In this document: positions 1 to 9,055 of the stretch, one piece after another | Layout of the letters: each line of letters opens with the position of its first letter | Numbering within the stretch: the stretch's first letter is position 1 | Origin: Mangrovimonas sp. ST2L15 | GTDB lineage: Bacteria > Bacteroidota > Bacteroidia > Flavobacteriales > Flavobacteriaceae | Assembly (NCBI RefSeq): GCF_001280515.1 | Contig: NZ_LBIQ01000030.1 | Span: 744,001 to 808,000 of the forward strand | Direction: 5' to 3' | DNA length: 64,000 bases | Made by a program: the position numbers and the translations under genes | The notes under the pieces: generated by a model | Databases searched by the model: none | What the model was told of the DNA's origin: nothing | Seen by the model: the letters and a program-made list of their open reading frames with translations, nothing else

Positions 1-1
1 G

Positions 2-1567
2 GTTTTGGTATCTCGTACCTTTTATGCCAAAGGTCAAACTGGTCAGCAGCTTTTATTGGGTGCCTATTCAGCGATGAACCGACAAATTGCTCGTGGAAAG
101 ATTGAAATGTACAACCGCCATGAAATGTTGGATGTTGTTGTTGTTGATGGAAAGGCTAGAGGTATTATTGCCCGTAATTTGGTGACTGGAGAAATTGAAA
201 GACATTCAGCGCATGCTGTTGTGATAGCCTCAGGAGGTTATGGAAATGTTTATTTCCTATCCACCAATGCTATGGGAAGTAACGCCACTGCAGCTTGGAA
301 AATACATAAAAAAGGAGCCTATTTCGCTAACCCATGTTATACACAAATTCACCCAACTTGTATTCCACGTTCAGGAGACTATCAGTCTAAATTGACATTG
401 ATGTCTGAGTCCCTTCGTAATGATGGACGTATCTGGGTGCCTAAACACATGGATGATGTAATGGCTATTCGTGAAGGTCGTAAAAAGCCAACCGATTTAT
501 CCGAAGACGAAAGAGATTATTACTTAGAGCGTCGTTACCCGGCGTTTGGAAACTTAGTGCCTCGTGACGTAGCATCCCGTGCTGCCAAAGAGCGTTGTGA
601 TGCTGGTTATGGTGTAAATGCAACTGGAGAAGCTGTTTATTTGGATTTTGCTTCAGCTATCGAGCGCTACGGTAAGGAGCAGGCTAAAATTCACAATATT
701 AAAGATGCTTCTAAAGCAAAAATTACCGAGCTAGGAGAAAAAATCGTTGAAGCGAAATACGGGAACTTATTCCAGATGTATGAGAAAATCGTTGATGAGA
801 ATCCATATAAAACGCCAATGATGATTTATCCAGCTACCCACTATACCATGGGTGGTGTTTGGGTTGATTACAACTTGATGACTACCATTCCAGGATGTTA
901 TTGCATTGGGGAAGCGAACTTCTCAGATCACGGTGCAAACAGATTAGGAGCCTCAGCTTTGATGCAAGGTTTGGCCGATGGTTACTTTGTATTACCATAC
1001 ACTATTGGAGATTATTTGGCAGATGACATTCGTACAGGAAAAATTTCAACGGAAACCAAAGAATTTGATGAAGCTGAAAAAGCGGTTAAAGATCGCATCG
1101 ATTTCTTCATTAATAACAATGGAACCAAATCTGTAGATCATTTCCATAAGCGACTAGGAAAAGTGATGTGGGATAAAGTTGGAATGGCTAGAAACGAACA
1201 AGGTTTAAAAGAAGCTATGGCTGAGATTAAACAAATTCGTGAAGAGTTCTGGAAAGAGGTCAAAGTGCCGGGAGGTGCTAGTGAAATGAATCCGGAATTG
1301 GAAAAAGCAGGACGTGTGGCCGACTTTTTGGAACTAGGTGAATTATTCGCTAAGGATGCCTTAATGAGAGAAGAGTCTTGTGGAGGTCACTTTAGAGAAG
1401 AGTCTGTTGAAGAAAGTGGTGAGCAAAAAGGAGAAGCTAAACGTAATGACCAAGATTTTGCTTTTGTAGCAGCTTGGGAATATAAAGGAGAGCCTGCTGA
1501 TGCCGTTTTACACAAAGAACAATTGGAATTTAAAGATATTGAACTAAAACAACGTTCATACAAATAA
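2..1567 (+). CDS. sdhA: Succinate dehydrogenase/fumarate reductase flavoprotein subunit, C-terminal part (5' end outside window)
   Basis: Catalytic FAD subunit of respiratory complex II, which oxidises succinate to fumarate on the inner face of the cytoplasmic membrane. The frame is open from base 2, so about 522 residues are visible; from memory the Bacteroidetes form has about 665, so roughly the first quarter with the FAD-binding loop lies upstream. Visible landmarks are the [15 protein letters not shown] stretch near the start, an HPT motif, [16 protein letters not shown], and [18 protein letters not shown], which is the C-terminal FAD-contacting segment. A TTG near base 5 lies inside this conserved sequence and is not the start. 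The iron-sulfur subunit gene follows after 10 nt, as in an sdhCAB-type operon; sdhC would be upstream of the window. Family assignment is secure. Confidence 0.96.
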   Translation, partial: VLVSRTFYAKGQTGQQLLLGAYSAMNRQIARGKIEMYNRHEMLDVVVVDGKARGIIARNLVTGEIERHSAHAVVIASGGYGNVYFLSTNAMGSNATAAWKIHKKGAYFANPCYTQIHPTCIPRSGDYQSKLTLMSESLRNDGRIWVPKHMDDVMAIREGRKKPTDLSEDERDYYLERRYPAFGNLVPRDVASRAAKERCDAGYGVNATGEAVYLDFASAIERYGKEQAKIHNIKDASKAKITELGEKIVEAKYGNLFQMYEKIVDENPYKTPMMIYPATHYTMGGVWVDYNLMTTIPGCYCIGEANFSDHGANRLGASALMQGLADGYFVLPYTIGDYLADDIRTGKISTETKEFDEAEKAVKDRIDFFINNNGTKSVDHFHKRLGKVMWDKVGMARNEQGLKEAMAEIKQIREEFWKEVKVPGGASEMNPELEKAGRVADFLELGELFAKDALMREESCGGHFREESVEESGEQKGEAKRNDQDFAFVAAWEYKGEPADAVLHKEQLEFKDIELKQRSYK

Positions 1568-1577
1568 GATAGACATT

Positions 1578-2324
1578 ATGAATTTAACACTTAAAATTTG
1601 GAGACAGAAAGACTCAAATACTAAGGGTCAAATGGTCGATTATAAAGTTAATGATATTTCAGAACACATGTCTTTTCTTGAAATGATGGATGTTTTGAAC
1701 GAGCAATTGGTAAACTCAGGTGAAGAGCCTGTCGCATTTGACCATGATTGCCGTGAAGGAATTTGCGGTATGTGTTCGCTTTATATCAATGGGGAGGCAC
1801 ATGGGCCGGATCGTGGTGTAACAACCTGTCAATTGCATATGCGTATGTTTAATGATGGCGATACTATTACCATCGAGCCATGGAGAGCTACAGCATTTCC
1901 AGTAATTAAAGACTTGGTTGTTGACAGAACAGCCTTTGAGCGTATTCAACAAGCGGGAGGATATATTTCAGTAAATACCTCTGGTAACACTCAGGATGCC
2001 AATGCGATTCCTATTTCAAAGGAAGCGGCAGATGAGGCTATGGATGCCGCTACCTGTATTGGTTGTGGTGCTTGTGTTGCAAGTTGTAAAAACTCGAGTG
2101 CTATGTTATTTGTTGGAGCCAAAGTATCTCAATATGCTTTGTTACCACAAGGCCAAGTTGAAGCTACAGAACGTGTATTAAACATGGTGAAACAGATGGA
2201 TGAAGAAGGATTCGGAAACTGTACAAATACTGGAGCATGTGAAGTGGAATGTCCAAAAGGAATTTCTTTAGAGAATATTGCACGTATGAACCGTGAGTAT
2301 TTAAAGGCTTCCTTGAAAGGCTAA
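1578..2324 (+). CDS. sdhB: Succinate dehydrogenase/fumarate reductase iron-sulfur subunit
   Basis: Electron-transfer subunit of complex II, passing electrons from the SdhA flavin towards quinone. At 248 residues it has normal length. Cysteine ligands for all three clusters are visible: C58, C63, C66 and C84 for [2Fe-2S] (CREGICGMC), C160, C163, C166 and C170 for [4Fe-4S] ([11 protein letters not shown]), and C215, C221 and C225 for [3Fe-4S], with CEVECPKGI at the end of that set. The N-terminal half is a ferredoxin fold and the C-terminal half an alpha-helical ferredoxin domain. It lies 10 nt after sdhA and is followed by a hairpin terminator, so it is the last gene of the operon. Confidence 0.97.
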   Translation: MNLTLKIWRQKDSNTKGQMVDYKVNDISEHMSFLEMMDVLNEQLVNSGEEPVAFDHDCREGICGMCSLYINGEAHGPDRGVTTCQLHMRMFNDGDTITIEPWRATAFPVIKDLVVDRTAFERIQQAGGYISVNTSGNTQDANAIPISKEAADEAMDAATCIGCGACVASCKNSSAMLFVGAKVSQYALLPQGQVEATERVLNMVKQMDEEGFGNCTNTGACEVECPKGISLENIARMNREYLKASLKG

Positions 2325-2359
2325 TATTTAGATTCAAAATATTATAGAAAATATAAATT

Positions 2360-2386
2360 CTCCCAAGTGAAAGCTTGGGAGTTTTT
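2360..2386 (+). terminator. Rho-independent terminator of the sdh operon
   Basis: The 8-bp stem ctcccaag/cttgggag (2360-2367 and 2374-2381) is followed by a T run. It lies 36 nt after the sdhB stop codon and before the next gene. Confidence 0.85.
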
Positions 2387-2409
2387 GTCTATAGTCAACA
2401 GATGACCTC

Positions 2410-4179
2410 ATGAAAGATCCAAATAACTTTTATCAACACCAATTAAAAATCCATCAGCAAAGCGTTGAAAGGCTCAACAAACAAATGTATGTTTTGAGTA
2501 TGTTGAGGTTAACCGTGTTTTTATTGACCGTTGCAGGGGTTTATTTCTTTTTTGAAAACTTGCCATTGGCAGGCGTAATTTTCTTGGTTGGAACCGCTTT
2601 GTTTGGTTTGCTTCTTTTAAAGTACATGCGCACTAAAAGAAAGCGGAATCTTCACAAGGCTCTTGTAGGAATTAATGAGGAAGAATTGGAAATAGGTAAA
2701 GGCAAATTTCATCATCGGGATCAAGGAATGCGCTTTAATGATGCACTTCATGAGTATGCTTATGATATAGATTTATTTGGTAAGGGATCCTTTTTTCAAT
2801 TTCTTAACCGAACACGTCTGGAAGAGGGAAGTGAAACCTTGGCCCACTTATTGAAAGCTAATGATGTTGAGAATATTGTTTCCAAACAACAAGCTATTCA
2901 GGAATTAGATAAGAAGGCTGAATGGCGACAGGAATTTTCAGCCATCGCCTCTTTAATCAAGGTTGAGGTTCCTGCCAACCAAATTTTAAAATGGTTAAAG
3001 GAGCATCAAAGTTTTGTGCCAGCGATGATGAGGTGGTTTCCAACTGTTTTTGGGTTGGGTTCTGTAGCATTGGTTGTTTGGTCGGCTTATGATTATAGCC
3101 ATTTGACCTTTTTGGGATATTGGTTGATGTTGGGGCTAGGGATCACAGGAAAATATTTGAAGAAAATAAATGTCTTAGCTTCCAATTCTGATAAGGTAAA
3201 GGAAACCTTTAGGCAGTATGCATTGCTTCTAAATAAGATAGAAAATGAATCGTTTTCATCTGAAATGCTTCTGGCCAAACAACAGCAAATTCAAAGCCAC
3301 CAAGAAAAGGCTTCGGCTATTTTTAGTCAATTTTCCAAACACTTGGATGCCTTAGATAATCGAAATAACATGATAGGCGCCATTTTTGGAAATGGATTGT
3401 TTTTGACCGATCTTAAAAATAGTTATAAGATTGAAAAATGGATTCGTCAATATCACCAAACAGTGGCTCATTGGTTTGAAGCGGTAACGTTTTTTGACGC
3501 TTATAATTCCTTAGGAAATTTTGCTTTCAATCATCCAAGTTATGTGTATCCAGAGATTGTAGATAATAGGTCTTGTATTAAGGCTGAGTCTCTTGGTCAT
3601 CCTTTATTGCCAGCGCAGAAACGCGTTGATAGCGATCTTGAAATAAATCAGGAACAATTTTTTATAGTTACTGGAGCTAACATGGCTGGGAAGAGTACCT
3701 TTTTAAGAACCGTTTCACTTCATATCGTAATGGCCAATATGGGTTTGCCAGTTTGTGCCAAATCAAGCCAGTACCATCCGGTTAAATTGATAACCAGTAT
3801 GCGAACCAGTGATTCTTTAACCGATGATAGTTCCTATTTCTTTTCCGAACTTACTAGATTGAAGTTTATTGTAGATGCCATTAAAGAGCAGCCCTATTTT
3901 ATTATTCTGGATGAAATTTTGAAAGGAACCAATAGTACTGATAAGGCTATTGGCTCTAAAAAGTTTGTTGAGAAATTGGTGGCTTCAGATGCTACTGGTA
4001 TTATCGCAACACATGACCTTAGCTTGTGTGAGATTGAAAAGGATTTGGAGCCGGTTAAAAACTATTATTTTGATGCCCAAATCATCAATGAAGAACTCTT
4101 TTTTGATTACAAACTTAAAAAGGGAATCTGTCAAAATATGAACGCCAGTTTTTTATTGAAGAAGATGGAGATTGTGTAG
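2410..4179 (+). CDS. MutS-family ATPase with N-terminal membrane segments
   Basis: A 589-residue protein with the MutS C-terminal ATPase domain: Walker A GANMAGKST near residues 422-430, a SYFFSELTRLK signature, Walker B IILDEILKGTNS near 497-508 and an ATHD switch. The mismatch-recognition domain (MutS domain I) and the Smr nuclease tail of MutS2 are absent. Instead there are two hydrophobic helices at about residues 27-70 followed by a basic KRKRN stretch, and two more at about 208-243, so it is probably anchored in the cytoplasmic membrane. Canonical mismatch repair is therefore unlikely. Similar MutS-related proteins of about 590 residues are, from memory, widespread in Flavobacteriia with no known role. 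It stands between sdhB and a small secreted protein. Confidence 0.85.
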   Translation: MKDPNNFYQHQLKIHQQSVERLNKQMYVLSMLRLTVFLLTVAGVYFFFENLPLAGVIFLVGTALFGLLLLKYMRTKRKRNLHKALVGINEEELEIGKGKFHHRDQGMRFNDALHEYAYDIDLFGKGSFFQFLNRTRLEEGSETLAHLLKANDVENIVSKQQAIQELDKKAEWRQEFSAIASLIKVEVPANQILKWLKEHQSFVPAMMRWFPTVFGLGSVALVVWSAYDYSHLTFLGYWLMLGLGITGKYLKKINVLASNSDKVKETFRQYALLLNKIENESFSSEMLLAKQQQIQSHQEKASAIFSQFSKHLDALDNRNNMIGAIFGNGLFLTDLKNSYKIEKWIRQYHQTVAHWFEAVTFFDAYNSLGNFAFNHPSYVYPEIVDNRSCIKAESLGHPLLPAQKRVDSDLEINQEQFFIVTGANMAGKSTFLRTVSLHIVMANMGLPVCAKSSQYHPVKLITSMRTSDSLTDDSSYFFSELTRLKFIVDAIKEQPYFIILDEILKGTNSTDKAIGSKKFVEKLVASDATGIIATHDLSLCEIEKDLEPVKNYYFDAQIINEELFFDYKLKKGICQNMNASFLLKKMEIV

Positions 4180-4219
4180 TTTTATAGAAAAGGCTAAATT
4201 TAATTTTGAACCACTTATT

Positions 4220-4786
4220 ATGAAATTAATTATTTGGAGCTTTTTATTTTTTATTGGCTTCACAGCAATATCTTATTCTCAATCTAATTCCAAAAAAATT
4301 GCGAATTATATTTGTTTAACTCCTACTATGTTGGATCAGCAAATGGCTCAAAAAAAATATGAGCTAGACTTGCCCGAAAATTGGTGTGCTTACCTAGGTT
4401 TTCACGATATCTTATCATTTTCACCTAAAACTGTATTTAGATTAGATGAAAACTATTACCAAAATTACCTAACAGTGGCTTGCTATGATAACGCGACTTA
4501 TAAAAGTAATGATGTTGAGGAATCTTTGAAAAAGCATGTTTTCGGCTTAAAGGGAGGATCCATTTATAATCCGAAAATTTCTTCAGCGGAACATGGTATT
4601 TATGGTAAATATTATATTATCCATCAAAATTCTATTCAACAAGGTGAAAAAGTAGTTAGGTTGAAGGTTTTATTTAATTATCTTGGACAAGATTATATTC
4701 TGAGTTACCAAGTTTTAAGTTCTAATTTTGATAAAAGTTTAGACGATATAAATGCTATAATAGATTCCTTTAAAATTAAAGAATAG
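4220..4786 (+). CDS. Hypothetical secreted protein
   Basis: I do not recognise this 188-residue protein. It opens with a clear signal peptide (hydrophobic core LIIWSFLFFIGFTAI, then YSQ), so it is exported to the periplasm or beyond. The rest is a compact mixed-charge domain ending in FKIKE with no catalytic motif I can name. A longer frame starts at TTG 4172, inside the preceding gene's end; I chose ATG 4220 because it places the signal peptide at the N terminus. The gap to the MutS-like gene is 40 nt with no terminator, so they may be co-transcribed. Confidence 0.7.
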   Translation: MKLIIWSFLFFIGFTAISYSQSNSKKIANYICLTPTMLDQQMAQKKYELDLPENWCAYLGFHDILSFSPKTVFRLDENYYQNYLTVACYDNATYKSNDVEESLKKHVFGLKGGSIYNPKISSAEHGIYGKYYIIHQNSIQQGEKVVRLKVLFNYLGQDYILSYQVLSSNFDKSLDDINAIIDSFKIKE

Positions 4787-4833
4787 CAGGCTCTTCTTAT
4801 TCTTGCCAGAAATTGTAAGAGTATTTTAAATGT

Positions 4834-5622
4834 ATGGTTATGTCGAATGATTATCTTCAAGTTTGTCTTATTCAATCCCACCTTTTTTGGGAAAACCCCA
4901 CTGCCAACCGTGAGCAATTCTCTAAAAAGATAGCAGCTGTTTCAGAACAAGTCGATTTGGTAGTGCTTCCAGAAATGTTTTCCACGGGGTTTAGCATGCA
5001 GGCCAAGAAATTGGCCGAATCTATTGCTGGGGAAACGGTAAATTGGCTAGTTAATCAAGCCAAGACCCATCAGATAGGGTTAACAGGAAGTTTGATCATA
5101 CAAGAAGACAGTCAATTTTTCAATCGACTCTTTTTTGTATTTCCAGATGGAACATTTCAAACCTATGACAAGCGGCACACTTTTACCTTGGCTGGTGAAG
5201 ACCGTGTTTATAAAGCTGGTAGTGAAAAGTTACTTGTAGATTATAAAGGGTGGAAAATTTGTCCGCTTATTTGTTATGATCTTCGCTTTCCTGTATTTGC
5301 TAGAAATACCGAAGATTATGATTTGCTTCTCTATGTCGCCAATTGGCCCAAATTAAGAATAGATGCTTGGGATACCTTGCTTAAAGCTCGTGCCATAGAA
5401 AATATGAGTTATTGCATTGGTGTTAATCGAATTGGACTGGATGGCAATGGTTATGAGTATTCGGGACATTCTGCAGCCTATGATGTTTTGGGAAATAAAA
5501 TATCGATCCAAAATAAGGAAACAGAATGGATGGATATCGTTTCCTTAAGAAAGGAACATATTATAACTAATCGTAATAAACTAGGTTTTTTAAGGGATAG
5601 AGATCGGTTTAGTTTGTTATGA
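4834..5622 (+). CDS. Nitrilase-superfamily amidohydrolase (YafV/omega-amidase-like)
   Basis: A 262-residue carbon-nitrogen hydrolase. The catalytic triad is visible as E47 (VVLPEMFSTGF), K113 (YDKRHTF) and C148 (LICYDLRFP). The overall sequence resembles YafV/Nit2 omega-amidases, which hydrolyse 2-oxoglutaramate or 2-oxosuccinamate to the 2-oxo acid and ammonia as a repair step after glutamine transamination. It is cytoplasmic, with no signal peptide. ATG 4834 and the in-frame ATG 4840 are both possible starts. The 3' end overlaps the convergent gene by 14 nt and no terminator separates them. The exact substrate is inferred from the family. Confidence 0.88.
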   Translation: MVMSNDYLQVCLIQSHLFWENPTANREQFSKKIAAVSEQVDLVVLPEMFSTGFSMQAKKLAESIAGETVNWLVNQAKTHQIGLTGSLIIQEDSQFFNRLFFVFPDGTFQTYDKRHTFTLAGEDRVYKAGSEKLLVDYKGWKICPLICYDLRFPVFARNTEDYDLLLYVANWPKLRIDAWDTLLKARAIENMSYCIGVNRIGLDGNGYEYSGHSAAYDVLGNKISIQNKETEWMDIVSLRKEHIITNRNKLGFLRDRDRFSLL

Positions 5623-7219
5623 TAAAATCTTCAATGTTTTCCCAGTTGGCATTGGCTTCAAGAATATCCGAAGAATAAATAATTCGTTCGGGCTGCTGCC
5701 TTTTTAGAACATTTCCAGAGTCATATTTGCCATTTTTATTGGTGTCATAAATCACTCTAATTCTATAATTTCCGGTATCGATATTAGTGAAGTCAATAGG
5801 TTCTTCTTTTTCACTATACTGTTCATATTTGACTTCCCCTTTATCATTTGTTAATTGAACAATCACAGGATATTGTGCATTTTTTAAATTGATTCTTGCA
5901 TTGCCATAGTCAGATAGCTTTTTGGTGCTGATAGTGTATTTTAAACTGTCGTTTGTATCTCCAAAAAAGTCTGTAAATGCCTGTGGCAAAACATTTACTT
6001 CATATTTATTGCTTTGAGTTTTCTCAAAATTAAAAACCAAGTGGTTTAATAAAGTATCCAGTTTGGTTTGAAAGGGAACATCTAAGGAGTCCTTATCCAT
6101 GATACTTATATTGTCCTCTTTAATTTCATAAAAGGGTGTGCTAGCTGATAGAATGAAATCTTCATTGAAGTTAAGTGTGGATTTGCTTTCATTCTTAATG
6201 GTTAACGTATCTCTCGGTTGTTCACTAATTTTAACGGTGAAATCTTCTTCATAATCTTTATTTCTAACCTTGAAAATAAGGGAGTCTACTTCCAATCGCG
6301 GTTTGTACCAATAGTCTAAGGTATCTGTAGTGGCATTTTTTGTGATTCGATAAGAATAATCTTCAGGAACATCAGATTGCACCAGTATCTCCATGTTTTC
6401 GTAACCCCCTTTGTATCCAAATGCAATACGTTCCCCAGAAACCAAACGAGGTCTAATAACCTTGGGGTCAAGTTGCTCCTTAAATAATTTAAGATCATAA
6501 AGAGCCGAATCGTTTGGAACTGTAATTGGTGTTGGATGAAAAGCAATTTTATCTGTTGCCTGCTGGAATTTATTATCTTGATTGGCATCTTTCATGGCAA
6601 ACAACATGTATTGTCCAGGCTTAATATTTTCTATGGTAAACTGGGTAAGGCTATCCAAGGTGTTGGTAATATATCTGGGTTGATCCTTAAATATGATAGA
6701 ATCGGTGTAAGTACTATCCATTTCATATAGCATGACAGAAACAAAGTTGTCTGGTTTAATCAATTCGGCGTCCAGAATATTTCCAGAAACTGTTAAGGAA
6801 TCAATGTAATCTCCTGTTGAAAAAACATAACGGAAGTAGGGATACGGATTTTCTTCGTTATTATCAACAATACTATTGCCAAAATTGAAGGCATAGGTAG
6901 TATTGGGAGCCAAAGTATCTTTGATATTTATCCTTATAAACTTACTAGCACCGCCCAAGGGTGTTATATCTGGTTTTGTGTCCATGGGAGGGGAAATGAT
7001 AAGCTGCTTTTGTATGTTTTTGATCTTTACATACTCATCAAAATATATGGTAATGACATCCCCTGAAAAATTGGTTGAGAAATTTTCTGGTTCAGATTTT
7101 ACAATAATGGGCGGATCTTCATCTTTTGGGCCGCCTTGTGGTCTTCCTCTATTGGCACAGTTTACTAATATTAATCCAGCTATTATTGAATAAATAAGGT
7201 TTTTGAACAGTTGATTCAT
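5609..7219 (-). CDS. Lipoprotein with N-terminal Ig-like (SbsA-type) domain
   Basis: A 536-residue lipoprotein: signal peptide ending in LILVNC with lipidated C21, then a flexible GRPQGGPKDEDPP stretch. Residues of about 35-125 resemble the bacterial Ig-like SbsA domain (PPIIVKSEPENFSTNFSGD, then DEYVKIKN). A second all-beta region around 140-225 contains DANQDNKFQ and a C-terminal region contains YDTNKNGKYDSGN, both reminiscent of small calcium-type loops. Conserved lipoproteins of this layout are common in Bacteroidetes without assigned function. It runs towards the amidohydrolase gene and overlaps its end. A structural envelope role is my inference. Confidence 0.72.
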   Translation of the reverse strand: MNQLFKNLIYSIIAGLILVNCANRGRPQGGPKDEDPPIIVKSEPENFSTNFSGDVITIYFDEYVKIKNIQKQLIISPPMDTKPDITPLGGASKFIRINIKDTLAPNTTYAFNFGNSIVDNNEENPYPYFRYVFSTGDYIDSLTVSGNILDAELIKPDNFVSVMLYEMDSTYTDSIIFKDQPRYITNTLDSLTQFTIENIKPGQYMLFAMKDANQDNKFQQATDKIAFHPTPITVPNDSALYDLKLFKEQLDPKVIRPRLVSGERIAFGYKGGYENMEILVQSDVPEDYSYRITKNATTDTLDYWYKPRLEVDSLIFKVRNKDYEEDFTVKISEQPRDTLTIKNESKSTLNFNEDFILSASTPFYEIKEDNISIMDKDSLDVPFQTKLDTLLNHLVFNFEKTQSNKYEVNVLPQAFTDFFGDTNDSLKYTISTKKLSDYGNARINLKNAQYPVIVQLTNDKGEVKYEQYSEKEEPIDFTNIDTGNYRIRVIYDTNKNGKYDSGNVLKRQQPERIIYSSDILEANANWENIEDFIITN

Positions 7220-7273
7220 TCCTCTTTTAAAAATTTACACAAAGAAACAACTAATTTGTTATTAACGAAATTA

Positions 7274-7960
7274 CTATTGGGCTATTGCCATGGAAGCAAG
7301 ACTAATTTTAACATTTTTTGCTTGAGTTAGTACATTAAAGCATGCCTCTATAGTGGCTCCAGTGGTAATAACATCATCAACTAACAATAGGTGTTTGTTC
7401 GCAATTTTTTCATGATTTTGAAGTTTGAAGATTTCTGTATTGTTCCACCTGGCCCATCGGTTTTTTCCAACTTGTGATTGGGTGTTGGTAACTTTGATTA
7501 AGATTTCGTCCATGTATTCTGCATCCAATTCATTGGCAAGCTCTTTTGCGAATCCTGCCACTTGGTTATATCCTCGTTTCTTTAGTTTGTTTTTGTGCAA
7601 AGGCACTGGGATGACCATGTCAATCGCTCGGTAAGCCTCATGTTCCTTTAACTCGGCACCCAGCCAGGAGCCTAACATATAGCTAACTTGCTCTTGGTTT
7701 TTATATTTAAGATTGTGTATTAATTGTTGGGTGAGTCCCTTTTTCTCATATACAAGGAGGGAAGTGGCTTGTTTAATGGGGATTCTTCCATAAAATATTT
7801 TCTTGACTTCATTTTCTGAGTCATGAGGATGATTTAAAACTGGTAAATCATGTCGGCAATTGGTGCAAAGATGTAGTTCGTGATCACTCAAGGCATCATG
7901 ACAAGCCAAACACACTTTTGGAAAGAACAAATCGATAATATCTGTGAGGTATTTCAGCAT
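7274..7960 (-). CDS. ComF-family phosphoribosyltransferase-like protein
   Basis: A 228-residue protein of the ComF/GntX type. The N terminus has a four-cysteine zinc ribbon (C17, C20, C32, C35) and the C terminus has the phosphoribosyltransferase PRPP-binding signature VDDVITTGAT at about 194-203. VIPVPLHKNKLKKRGYNQ in the middle is typical of the family. In naturally competent bacteria ComF is needed for DNA uptake, but Bacteroidetes copies are also present in species not known to be competent, so the role here is open. It is upstream in the same direction as the Ig-like lipoprotein, with a 54-nt gap. Confidence 0.9.
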   Translation of the reverse strand: MLKYLTDIIDLFFPKVCLACHDALSDHELHLCTNCRHDLPVLNHPHDSENEVKKIFYGRIPIKQATSLLVYEKKGLTQQLIHNLKYKNQEQVSYMLGSWLGAELKEHEAYRAIDMVIPVPLHKNKLKKRGYNQVAGFAKELANELDAEYMDEILIKVTNTQSQVGKNRWARWNNTEIFKLQNHEKIANKHLLLVDDVITTGATIEACFNVLTQAKNVKISLASMAIAQ

Positions 7961-8106
7961 AGCTTAAAGATAAATATTACTTTTTTAACTGCTTTATTAA
8001 AGAATATGTGCTGTTTGTAGAGTTTTATCAATTATTTTTTCAGTTTATCGATAAAAATTATTTTAAATCCTCTTTCTTGTTAGATTCGCGAAATAATCCC
8101 GAAGTA

Positions 8107-8991
8107 ATGATAGTTAACCCTCAATTATTTAACTATAGATTAATTATCGGTGCATTAGCAATAGCAATTGTTGTATTAGGGTCTTATAGTTTTTCCACTT
8201 ATCAAACCTTAAAAAATCATCAAGATTTTTTAGAGCAGGAAGCCCATTTGGTTCAAAATGAATTGTCTCAAATGATTCAAAGCTATGACGAGGTAAAGAC
8301 AGACAACAAGGAGCTAAACCAAGAATTAAAGGATTCAAAAACCAGAATGGAGCTGGCATTAGATTCTTTAAACATTATGAAAGCTGATGCGTCTTTGATA
8401 TCTAAGTACAAAAGTCAATTAGCGATTCTTAATAGCGAAAGAACGCGACTATTTAAAAAAATAAAATCTATTCAGGTTGAGAATGACCTGCTACAAACTC
8501 AGGTTGATTCTGTTTCAAATGAATTGGTATCCAAAGTTTCCTATATAAAAGATTTGGAACTTGAGAATCATTTTTTGACAACCACCCTAAGTAAGGTTGA
8601 AGCGCTATCTGCCGATAATGTGCATGCCGAAGCCTTAAATTCCATTAATTTCGGAACGATTACAACTACAGATAAATTGAACAAACTTGACCATATTGAA
8701 GTTTGTGCTACTCTTTTAAGTAACAAATTAACTCCTATAGGGAACAAAGAAATTTATGTTCAAATTCTAAATCCACAGAATGAAGTTGTGGAACCTAGAG
8801 GGTCTATATCAAATAAAACAAATACCTTGACTTATAGTGGTAAAACAACCATTCAGAACATTAGTGATGAAATGGATGTTTGTACCAAAATCAATATCAA
8901 TTCGAAGGCTAATTTAACTGCTGGCGTTTACAAAATTTTTATTTTCCAGGACATGCTACCATTAGGAGCTACTGAAATGGAACTTAATTAA
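8107..8991 (+). CDS. Membrane-anchored coiled-coil protein, unknown function
   Basis: I do not recognise this 294-residue protein. It has one N-terminal transmembrane helix (about 12-32, YRLIIGALAIAIVVLGSY), then a long heptad-rich coiled coil (about 40-195), then a small beta-rich C-terminal domain with two cysteines. This is an inner-membrane anchor with a periplasmic coiled-coil stalk. An open frame extends back to ATG 8008, but the ATG at 8107 puts the transmembrane helix at the usual N-terminal place and is preferred. It ends just before a terminator. It is divergent from comF. Confidence 0.62.
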   Translation: MIVNPQLFNYRLIIGALAIAIVVLGSYSFSTYQTLKNHQDFLEQEAHLVQNELSQMIQSYDEVKTDNKELNQELKDSKTRMELALDSLNIMKADASLISKYKSQLAILNSERTRLFKKIKSIQVENDLLQTQVDSVSNELVSKVSYIKDLELENHFLTTTLSKVEALSADNVHAEALNSINFGTITTTDKLNKLDHIEVCATLLSNKLTPIGNKEIYVQILNPQNEVVEPRGSISNKTNTLTYSGKTTIQNISDEMDVCTKININSKANLTAGVYKIFIFQDMLPLGATEMELN

Positions 8992-9015
8992 CTAACTCAT
9001 TTATATTTTTAAAGA

Positions 9016-9044
9016 AACCGTTCCATTAGTTGGAGCGGTTTTTT
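9016..9044 (+). terminator. Rho-independent terminator
   Basis: A 10-bp stem with one G-U pair (aaccgttcca at 9016-9025 with tggagcggtt at 9031-9040) precedes a T run. It separates the coiled-coil gene from glyS. Confidence 0.8.
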
Positions 9045-9055
9045 AATTTTGCCAT

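Noticed and set aside
9044-9051. TAATTTTG as a promoter giving a leaderless glyS mRNA
   Set aside because: It matches the -7 box and lies at the right distance from the ATG, but no TTG occurs at the -33 position and the area is occupied by the previous gene's terminator. The evidence is too weak.
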